Source of the DNA: Callipepla californica brunnescens
Lineage: Eukaryota; Chordata; Aves; Galliformes; Odontophoridae
Reading direction: 5' to 3'
Length of the DNA: 64,000 nucleotides
Assembly: GCA_023055505.1 (NCBI GenBank)
Contig: JALIRH010000043.1
Location: 3,985,896-4,049,895, forward strand
In this document: piece after piece, positions 25,027-33,085 of the stretch
Position numbering within the stretch: the first letter of the stretch is position 1
How the letters are laid out: every line of letters begins with the position of its first letter
Notes under the pieces: generated by a model
Seen by the model: only the letters and a program-made list of their open reading frames with translations
What the model was told of the DNA's origin: nothing
Database searches by the model: none
Made by a program: the position numbers and the translations under genes

Positions 25027-26269
25027 AGAAAGTAGACAAACAAAAAAAAAACTATTACTTGCTATTTTTTCCATTTATTTCCTTTTATTTTTGCTATTTT
25101 TTTTTCCTCCAGAGCCACTGAAAACTATTTTTATACGTATCATCTGATTTCTTTGATGGTTAATCCTTGGTACATTTTTATATAAAAAAAAATCTAAAAA
25201 AAAAAAAAACCTTTACTGAACAAAACTGCCAGAATTTTTAATAGATTTCTTAATTTCTCTCTCTTTGTTGAAACACTGTATTGGAATAATTTTTTCCCTA
25301 TACAGAGTTTAAAGTCTTATGCACAAACCTGCAGCAGAAAAGAAATCTTTAGCTAAAATGGGACAAAACTGCTTGAGTGTATGGTAAAGCTGTACTTCGT
25401 GCGTATATAAGCAGGATAACTTTAAAAAAGTAAAAAAGGAAAAAGAAAAGGAAAAAAAAAAGCCTACAGAGTTTAAGAAAGGCCTTGGGGAAGATTGGTG
25501 GTAGTATTTTCTCTATCCTTTAAGAAATGATAGTGTCTTTTGAGTACCCAGCTTGGAAAAATTATGCCCCAAATTCATTAGAAATGCTTCTCCACCAGTG
25601 GAAGTAATGAAGGGTAGCTGCCTTTTAGACAGGTCTTGGCTCAGGACGATGGATTTTTGTCCTACTCCAGGATGTGACAGCCTGGTGATACGATCATCTG
25701 AATCCTGTCAGTGCTGTGGCTCTGTGTCCTTATTTCAGAAGACGGAGAGCGATGGCTTCTGCTGTCTGGAGACACCATCTTAACGTATGGGAGTGTCAAA
25801 AACAGACTTCTAGTCCTTGTGTTTTCAAAGGATTTAGACATTGTAACAAACGAGATCTTGTTAAATTGTGAATGCACGTTGTGATGTATAGTACTTACGA
25901 TGTTAAGCATCATGATTTAATGATTTTGACATATTCGGCACTGAACAGAATGATTAAGATTTTAATGTTGAAAATATATTTACTTCTGGCAATGATAAAT
26001 ATTTGGAGTTTTAAAAGTTATCCTGTGTAAATGTTGATTTTTTTTTTTTTTTAATCAGACCTAGATGCAGCTTGTTCATTCTTGTTTTATATTCGGAGGG
26101 ACATTGTCAGACACGTGAAGCAGTATTTGCAGAGTAGTACAGAAATAGTTGAGTGACATTTTTGAGAGTTATAAGGAGCTGCTATTGATGTGGACAGAAA
26201 CATTACTTTGCAGCGTTCAGATCCTCAAAGTAGCAGTGAGTGATGTGAACAGTCTTTTTTTTTCTTTTT

Positions 26270-26275
26270 AATAAA
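26270..26275 (+). terminator. LMNB2: Candidate proximal polyadenylation signal of LMNB2
   Basis: Canonical AATAAA, 1.24 kb after the stop codon and preceded by a T-rich tract. Cleavage would be expected about 10-30 nt downstream. Confidence 0.5.
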
Positions 26276-29200
26276 GAATGCTTTGTACCAGTAGCAGATG
26301 GTTTTTATTTCAGGATGATGACTTTTGTATCTGACAGTGTCCTTTTGGCTTAAGGTTTCCTCTGCTGCCCTTCTGTGGATGTAGCTGTGACTCTCCTACG
26401 GTCAGCATTCAGATAGCAGTGCATCTTCAAGCACTAGGAAGAATACTTGACTGTTCCAAAGAATGTATTGGCTACTGTCAAGCAGATAGTTTTTTTTTCC
26501 ATTAGTTCTTAGTTTGGATACTGTTTGATAACAGCACAGAGTGCTGTTGTTACCTGCACTCTTGAGCTCTGATCCTGTCATTCAAGTAGTTTAGACTCAT
26601 CAAACAAGCGGCGAGGTTTGGATGTTTTCGGTGGCTTTTGGACATTTTGTTCTCAGAACAATATTATGACTGACAGATATAACCTAGGAGGTCAGTTTAG
26701 TGGCTTTGACTGATGGCTTTGCAGTGCAAGCAGAGTGGGAACAGAAGTGAGATTTTTTTTTTTTTTAGCTTAAGTGTGTATTTTGCCATCTAAAAATAAA
26801 TTGAAGACATTACTTTTCTCTGTTTGGGTGGGATGATTTAATTACTAAAGTTAATGAGCGTCATTCTGATCTTGTATTAGTTCACCAGGTGATGCATTAC
26901 AAACAGCAGTAGGAAGATTTGGCTATTTGGGCTGAAGGGGTAACTTTGTGGGTATTGTTGACCATTTTTTCAAGTGTAATTTTCCCACTCTGCTTGAGTA
27001 GAAGGTGAAATATGTAGTAAACCATGTCTCTCTCTGTAAAGTGTACCTAATGAAATTATGTTTCTCAGACATACTGTTGACCGATTGCCTTTTCTAAATT
27101 TGTTGTTATACAAATCAATGCAATCAGTGTAAAAGTATTTTTGCAGTGCACCTTCCAACCACTGGACAGCATTTCCCTGTCTGACCCACAGCTTCTATAA
27201 CACACTCACGTAATGTTTGAGAGCTTTTTGCAGTTTTTCCTTAAGACCTGTATTTATTTTTATTTCACATTGGCCAGTTTTCAGATTGCTTACTCTCCTT
27301 GAGGATTTTCCTGTAAATATGATTGCTCTGTGATCTTAAATACTAAAGAAATGAATGTGCTTTTTTTTTTTTCTGTGATTTTTTTTTTTTTTTTCCAGTG
27401 AAGAATGGGTGGAAGGGCAGCTTGAATGAGGGGGACCTCTTGCTACCTGAGCCACTGATTTCTTAACAGCTACTGTATGGGAAACGTGTCGCCTTGTAGC
27501 CTTAAGGAGCGGTGTTTGCCGTTGTTTTATCTTTGTGCCCCTCAGTGGCAGTGTGCAGAATTTGTCTGTAGGTTCAGAACTGTTTCCTGTAACTTTGGAA
27601 GCACTTGCTTTTCTTCTTTCACGTGTAGAGGTGCTCACAGAAAGCAGTGATGTGGGAGAAGCTGTATTCAGCCTAAGTGTTGGTGAGTCACAGTGCTTTC
27701 TAAAAGGCTAAAGTTGGAGAAATAATTCCTCACTGTAGACTACAAGACACAGAAAAACTACTGTATTCCACTTGTTTTCTTTGTGTGTGTGTCTGTCTGC
27801 CTCAGACATAGTTCCTTCCTCTTGCTTTTGATGCTGAGCTTCAGCATAACTTCCAGCTGGTGCTTTGCACTGGGAGGTTTTCATCTGCTTTACAGAACCA
27901 AAAAGCATTGCTGCTGCTTTTTCTCTTCATCAAGGATTTTCTCTTTTCATTTTCAGGATAATTGAAATGTTCTGTTCACATAAAGTTCAGTGTCACCTTG
28001 CCCTCCTTTCCTGTGTAGTCCTGCAGGTGAACCACCTCAGGAATTTGGAGGATAGTCAGCATTTCTGCTCTGTTGTGTGATACCAGCAGTGGAGCTTGAG
28101 GGAGATGTACAATGGGCTTGTCAGCAAAAATGATTTTAAGGCTTCTCTGATGGGAGAAGTTAATCGGTGTAGTTCGTGTCAAAGCATTCAAGAGTAACTA
28201 CCCATAGAAATGTTCTTATTTCAGAAGAACAAGCACACAGCTTCATTCTGGGTGAAATAGTGTGAATGAGTGAGTCCTGAGTAACTTACACTGGGAGGAG
28301 ATGGGGGGAGGAATAACAGCGTAACTACAGAAAAATGGTTAAGCTGAACTTACTGTTTTTGTTGATGCTGAAAGAATCCTCTACAGTACTGCTCCTGAGT
28401 TTGCAGATGCTCCAGCTGGAGCACAGCCAGGTGTCCTGCCAAGCACGACGGGGCTTTGCGGGGCCTCTGGCTTTTATGCTTTCCCCATGCTTCTGTCTTT
28501 GTTTGCTTCAGCTGTTGTGTTGCAGTGACTTATTCCAAGCAGTGGAGCAGCTGTGATTCCTTTGTTGCTGCACACCTTTAGCTCATGCTCTGCGTACATG
28601 GGTGCTTCAGGCCCTGACAGAGCCAGCAGCTGACGCACTGATCACTTGTCCCCAGCACCCTGCTGCCACTAGATGACATTAGCTGGCACTGTTTATATCC
28701 GTAGTGGGAACCAATAGTCTCAGGAAGAAAACAAACATCTGCTTCCCATGGACTGTAATGGAAAAGCCAGACGAGCTGTGCAGTGCGAAGCAGACCATAC
28801 TGTGAAAGGAGATTCCCTTCATGTGCACATTTATCCTCGAGCAACAGGACACCTCATGTTCAGCTTAGGGATTGTAGTGTTCTTTTTCTTCTTGTAATCC
28901 TGTGTGATGGGCTTTCAGCTGTAGCCTGAGCAGGGGTTGGTTGGAAGAGGCTCATAGAAATCCTCTCTACACCCCAGAACTTTTGAGAATCTTTTTTGTG
29001 TGCTAAGAAGATTCTGATGCTGTATGCCAGCACTCTGTATTGTATGCAGTGTATCCACTTCTCTCCCTTCCTTAAGCCATTCATTCTCTATCTTCCTTTT
29101 AAAATCTTATATCTAAACAGAGGTGTATCTGTATTCCATACTGGATTTATTTGCCACTGTTGGGTCCAAGCCCTGAGCCCTGTGCAAGCAGGGGACAAAG

Positions 29201-30091
29201 CTTTGTTGTAAACCAGTGAGTGGAAGGTGAGATAATGATTGCATTTTTGAATCATTGTGTTAGCTGAATTGCAGACAAATGAGAGATTGTCATTTGTCCG
29301 ATGTCTAAAATGGCCTGGGAAACAGAATTTTTAATTGCCCTTCAATGTGCTTAGCTTTAAACCACTTTAAAATAATTTAAGTGTTTGTTTGTTTTTTTAA
29401 TACAAAATCATATTTACATGCAATTATCATTTGTAAGCATAATGCCTTTCTTGAAATGCTAAGGTCTAGAGATGAATAGGACTCCTTATGTTGAACGACT
29501 CCGTTCAGCACCGCACGAGCAGCAAATGGGTGCAGAGCTCAGGAAGAAGTCTGATGGGACTTCCACATCTTCCTGTTGGCTGTTAACAAAGTGGTGGTCC
29601 TTTGGCAGGTAACTGTCACCACGTGTCCGCTGCCCAGATCTCCATCACACTAAAATCATGAGCAATAAGCTGTTCTAAGCAAGGCCGAGCCAGAACACTT
29701 CGCCTTGGGGTGTGACAGTACCTTCTTGTTAAACTTTCACAGTGCTGATGATGATGCCTTGCGACTTGATCTGTGCATCATCGTGTAGTTAGCTGTGCCC
29801 CTGGGGCAGTGTCACTGCACTCTGTGCTGCAGCCCGTTTTCGGGGAGGCTTGAGTTTTATTTAAAAGAAGGAATTGTGAGAGAGTACAAATTGGAAAGCA
29901 AACACGGAAGGATGGAAGTGTTCGTGGAGCTCGTGAGAACTACATAATGATCTAGACTTTACCATTTCAAAATGTTGTGGTTTTATTTTATTTTTTTTTT
30001 CTTTTTAGAATATGCATGCCAAATGTCTTGTCTTTTTCAATGATTTGTAATATACATTTTAAGACTGGAAACTTTTTGTACAACACACTCA

Positions 30092-30097
30092 AATAAA
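30092..30097 (+). terminator. LMNB2: Candidate distal polyadenylation signal of LMNB2
   Basis: Canonical AATAAA within an AT-rich stretch and followed by T-rich sequence. It is the last such hexamer on the plus strand before the GC-rich TIMM13 promoter. Confidence 0.5.
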
Positions 30098-31164
30098 TGT
30101 TTTGCATTTTATTTGCTTCTTCCTTTCGTTGAAGCGATGCGGTGGGCATCGTTGCTCCGTCCCAGGGGAGGACCTTCTGGAGACAGAGGATCACTGACTG
30201 TCCTCATTCCTGAAAGGGACGGATGGGATCGCATGTGGGGGTGTTCCAGGTGAACTAGGAACCGGTAAACCTTTGTTAAGCTTAGTGCAGGCAGTGCTAT
30301 GGGGAAGCACTGTCCTTCCCTCTGAGCAGCACTGCTGCTGGCTGTGCGTAGCAGGAGGAAATGAGCAGTGATGAGGGGGAGGGGGAGATCTGAAGCTTTG
30401 TGCTGGAGGGTTTGTTTCCATTCAGTCAACTTCACCCCTGCTTGAGGATAGCAGCAAGCAGAGTGTAGTCAGACCTGTTAGGAGTTACCGTGCAGCCCAA
30501 CCCATTGCTGTGCTGTGTCCATCATCGTCGCCCCTCCTCAGCTCCCAGCTCTGTCCTGGCTCTGCTGGGCTGGTTCCTGAGCCCAACACTATTCTGGTGG
30601 CTCAAGAGGCAATACCAGCCTTGGGTGAAGTAGCAGTGTGATCTTCCAGTTTCACAACCCATTTCTTCTATCCCGTCTGTACCGTGGGCACCCACCACAT
30701 CTTCAGTGCCAGCTGATGAGAGCCAGAATCCACAGAGCAAATAACTTCACGGCAGCGTTAGGATGCAGCATTCCTCGTGACCTGTGCTGGGCAATGTGAC
30801 GGCGTGAAAGTTCTGTGTTTATTCAACTTGCACATACATCTACAGTGTTGCTATACATATTAATTCTTAATAGCTCATTAATATATGCTAGTGACCCCCT
30901 GGGCACGCACAGCAGCACTCAGGGTGGTCGTATCCCCACTTTTCCACCATCGCTCCTGAGCGGCTTGAGGTCGGCCCCGTTTGGTGAACGTGCCTTGCTT
31001 GTTATGCCATACCGAGCAATTTCCAGAGCAGTGCACGTGAAATGCGAGCGCAGAGCCCTGGCACCTGCTGGGTGACATGTCTGCTGTGACCCAGCGTGAA
31101 GCAGAAGGAAAGCAAGGCTGGCTGTGCACCAGGAGATGAAGAGGAAAGCTTTAGCACCAGCACG

Positions 31165-31288
31165 CACTGCTGCCTTGTGCTGAGTGAACGCACTGCTGCC
31201 TTGTGCTGAGTGAGTGCACTGCTGCCTTGTGCTGAGTGAGTGCACTGCTGCCTTGTGCTGAGTGAACGCACTGCTCCTTGCACTGAGG
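31165..31288 (+). repeat. 26-bp minisatellite upstream of TIMM13
   Basis: Four head-to-tail 26-bp units start at 31165, 31191, 31217 and 31243 with core cactgctgccttgtgctgag, differing only at the last three bases (acg or gtg). A decayed partial fifth unit follows to 31288. The array ends about 215 bp before the TIMM13 start codon. Confidence 0.95.
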
Positions 31289-31432
31289 ACCCCCATAAGG
31301 ACCCGCAAAGCATCCCGCTTCGCCGCGCGCGGAACCAAAGCGGCACTGGGCCCATCCCTCCCAGGGCGCGGCCCCGGCTCTCGGGAACGCGCGCGGGTTC
31401 CGGGCTGCCGGGCGGGGCCGCGCGGGGCGCGC

Positions 31433-31445
31433 CGGGAGCCGTAGT
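31433..31445 (-). promoter_or_regulatory. ACTAYRNNNCCCR-type promoter motif (ZNF143-like)
   Basis: Read on the minus strand the sequence is ACTACGGCTCCCG, an exact fit to the promoter consensus ACTAYRNNNCCCR, which overlaps the ZNF143/SBS element of housekeeping promoters. It lies 60-72 bp before the TIMM13 start codon, a typical position. Binding is inferred. Confidence 0.45.
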
Positions 31446-31504
31446 TCGGCGGCGGCCATTGCGGCGGGAGCGCGTGCGGGCCGGGCCCGCCGCCACTCAG
31501 CGCC

Positions 31505-31642
31505 ATGGAGAGCGGCTTCGGCTCCGACTTCGGCTCCGATTTCGGCTCCGGGACCGGCGGGGGGGGCAAGCTGGACCCGGGGCTCATCATGGAGCAGGTG
31601 AAGGTGCAGATCGCCGTGGCCAACGCGCAGGAGCTGCTGCAG
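31505..31642 (+). CDS. TIMM13: TIMM13 exon 1
   Basis: 46 codons from the start methionine: a repetitive FGSD/FGS N-terminus, a Gly run, then the helix [20 protein letters not shown] typical of Tim13. The donor is gtccgg, a weak but acceptable GT site that leads into a G-tract intron. Confidence 0.93.
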
Positions 31643-31989
31643 GTCCGGTCCGGGGAGCGGGGGGGACGGAGGTGGGGGGCTGGGGGGGGGGGGGGGGGGG
31701 AGCGGTCCGGGCCGCTCACGGCTCTCTCTCCGCACGCAGCGTATGACGGACAAATGCTTTCGGAAGTGCATCGGGAAGCCCGGCGGAGCGCTGGACAACT
31801 CGGAGCAGGTGAGCGGGGCGGGGGGAGGCGGGGCGGGCGGGCGGACCCCCCCCCCGGGGCTGCCCCCGCTCAGGGCTCCGTGTGCCGCAGAAGTGCATCG
31901 CAATGTGCATGGACCGATACATGGACGCCTGGAACGCGGTTTCTCGCGCCTACAACTCCCGGCTGCAGCGGGAGAGGGCCAACATGTGA
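31505..31989 (+). CDS. TIMM13: Mitochondrial import inner membrane translocase subunit Tim13
   Basis: Small TIM chaperone of the mitochondrial intermembrane space. It forms a hexamer with Tim8 and escorts hydrophobic precursors to the TIM22 or SAM machineries. Three exons (31505-31642, 31740-31808, 31891-31989) give 101 residues, slightly longer than human TIMM13 (95). The N-terminal third is Gly/Ser/Asp-rich and low-complexity. The family signature, twin CX3C motifs, is intact: CFRKC (residues 52-56) and CIAMC (71-75), 14 residues apart, forming the two disulfides oxidised by the MIA pathway. No cleavable presequence is seen or expected. The ATG has good context (gcgccATGg). Exon phases are all 0. 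It is convergent with TMPRSS9 downstream. Confidence 0.97.
31643..31739 (+). other. TIMM13: TIMM13 intron 1 (97 nt, G-quadruplex-prone)
   Basis: A 97-nt GT/AG intron with G runs of 4, 7, 6 and 19 bases (31652-31655, 31659-31665, 31674-31679, 31682-31700) on the coding strand, separated by short loops. It ends in a pyrimidine tract and gcacgcag. Confidence 0.92.
31740..31808 (+). CDS. TIMM13: TIMM13 exon 2 (first CX3C motif)
   Basis: 23 codons starting [16 protein letters not shown] and ending DNSEQ. It carries the first twin-cysteine motif. The donor is gtgagc. Confidence 0.95.
31809..31890 (+). other. TIMM13: TIMM13 intron 2 (82 nt, G-quadruplex-prone)
   Basis: An 82-nt intron with G runs at 31815-31818, 31820-31825, 31830-31833, 31835-31837 and 31839-31841, then a C run (31846-31855). 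It ends gtgccgcag. Confidence 0.92.
31891..31989 (+). CDS. TIMM13: TIMM13 exon 3 (second CX3C motif)
   Basis: 32 codons plus stop: [20 protein letters not shown] then [12 protein letters not shown]. It contains the second twin-cysteine motif and the amphipathic C-terminal helix. Confidence 0.95.
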   Translation, partial: KCIAMCMDRYMDAWNAVSRAYNSRLQRERANM

Positions 31990-32014
31990 CGGGCACGGAG
32001 CGCGCGGCGGCGGC

Positions 32015-32020
32015 AATAAA
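32015..32020 (+). terminator. TIMM13: TIMM13 polyadenylation signal
   Basis: Canonical AATAAA only 26 nt after the stop codon, giving a very short 3' UTR, which suits this compact gene. Confidence 0.85.
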
Positions 32021-32039
32021 CCCACGCTGAACCTGCGCT

Positions 32040-32664
32040 TCCTCTGGCTCTCATTAGCACCGCGACCTCTCGCTGTGTTCCTCTGGAGCACAGCGCGGTT
32101 CTGTTTGGAGCGGGAGGTGCCCGAGTCTGTGTCACACTTGGGAGCTCCGCGGCCCCGGCTGTCGCTTGCTGCGGTGTGCATTGAGTACCTGGGCCACTCT
32201 GAGCATCCTGAGCTTCCCCCCCTCACCTTCACCCGGTCCGTGTGTCTGTGCCTCAGGCCTCGGCAATTTCATCACCGTTTCCTCACACGGAGGGAGCAGC
32301 GGTGGGGGTGAGAAGCCTCTGCTGACAGAGGCAGGTGAGGGTCTGGGCAGGCTGAATCCCGAGTGCCTCGCTCCTATAGCTTCTCCACAGTGAGACACCA
32401 AACTGACTCACGCTGCGTGTGGACCACAAATGGCAGCATAGTCCAAAAGCTGCTGCATAACATGACGGCACCGTCCGGACAGTGAGGGCCTGAGGCTCTG
32501 CAGGGCATAGCTCAGGGCTGCAATCAAGGTCGTTTATGTCTTAGATTGACTGTGGGGTGGTGGTGAGCAGACAGCTTCCCTGTGTGCTGTGACTGGTGGG
32601 TGTTTGTGGCAGCCCTCCGACTCGGAAGGACAGCCGTTAATGCACAGGATGTTGACCAGGTCTT
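32040..32664. other. Spacer between convergent TIMM13 and TMPRSS9
   Basis: About 0.6 kb between two polyadenylation sites that face each other. The open frames here (for example plus frames running out of TIMM13) have no recognisable protein content. No repeat or RNA is identified. Confidence 0.7.
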
Positions 32665-32923
32665 AAGATGAGACAGGCCTCATTTATTCATAGAAAACAA
32701 AACAAAAGTCTAGAATTGCATCTTTCTAAGCAAAGCAGTTACCGAATAACCCAGTGTCACGACTGCAGTGGGTCACACCACACGAGCATTTGCTTCACAC
32801 TCGCAGACCATCTTCACCCCTTTGCAGCATCCGAAAACTGTACAGTAGTGGTGATGGGGTTGGTGTGTCCCCTCGCAATCACTCCTCTCATTTGTCTCCT
32901 TCCCTGAGTGGTGAAATTCAGCT
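32665..32923 (-). other. TMPRSS9: TMPRSS9 3' UTR
   Basis: Short untranslated tail after the stop codon (32924-32926). It ends with AATAAA on the minus strand at 32683-32688, with cleavage expected near 32660-32670. Confidence 0.75.
32683..32688 (-). terminator. TMPRSS9: TMPRSS9 polyadenylation signal
   Basis: AATAAA on the minus strand, 236 nt downstream of the stop codon. Confidence 0.7.
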
Positions 32924-33085
32924 TCAGAGCTTGAGGTTCTGTGCGATCCAGCCCTGGACTGCCGTGACTTTGGTGTAGACCCCAGGGAAGTATGGCCTGG
33001 CGCAGCCATAGCCCCAGCTTGTGATTCCTGCTAGAAACCACCGTCCTGAGGGTTCTTTGCATGCCAGGGGACCACCTGCATCACC
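32924..33085 (-). CDS. TMPRSS9: TMPRSS9 exon 19 coding part (protease 3 C-terminal; GDAGGP)
   Basis: Encodes [16 protein letters not shown] through the C-terminal helix ([13 protein letters not shown]). The nucleophile position of the normal GDSGGP motif is Ala (codon GCA at 33077-33079), so this domain cannot act by the serine mechanism. The oxyanion-side glycines and the SWGYGC segment are intact. The acceptor is ctccgcag. Confidence 0.95.
   Translation of the reverse strand, partial: GDAGGPLACKEPSGRWFLAGITSWGYGCARPYFPGVYTKVTAVQGWIAQNLKL

Larger units (their letters stand above)
25027..30115 (+). other. LMNB2: LMNB2 3' UTR, with proximal and distal poly(A) sites
   Basis: Everything from the stop codon to about 30115 lacks splice-supported coding sequence and is AT-rich with T and A runs, as expected of a 3' UTR. 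Candidate polyadenylation signals are AATAAA at 26270-26275 (proximal, UTR about 1.25 kb), 26795-26800 and 30092-30097 (distal, UTR about 5.1 kb). The proximal site is the safer call. Use of the distal one is inferred from the absence of any other gene before TIMM13. Confidence 0.55.
30116..31504. promoter_or_regulatory. LMNB2/TIMM13 intergenic region and TIMM13 promoter (synteny with human lamin B2 replication origin)
   Basis: No protein-coding gene is supported. Composition shifts from AT-rich at the left edge (end of the LMNB2 UTR) to a CpG island from about 31310. In human, the well-mapped lamin B2 replication origin lies in exactly this interval, between the LMNB2 3' end and the TIMM13 promoter. 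Gene order and orientation are kept here, so origin activity is a reasonable but untested inference. The interval also holds a 26-bp minisatellite (31165-31288). Confidence 0.5.
31310..32030. promoter_or_regulatory. TIMM13: CpG island covering the TIMM13 promoter and gene
   Basis: Very GC-rich, CpG-dense sequence starts just before 31320 and covers all three TIMM13 exons and both introns, in contrast to the AT-rich DNA before it. No TATA box is seen near the start codon, as is usual for CpG-island housekeeping promoters. Confidence 0.8.

Noticed and set aside
31151..31996. 281- and 266-residue minus-strand frames over TIMM13
   Set aside because: They are antisense to the three TIMM13 exons and the G-tract introns. 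GC-rich DNA has few stops, and the His/Ser/Gln repeats are the 26-bp minisatellite read backwards.
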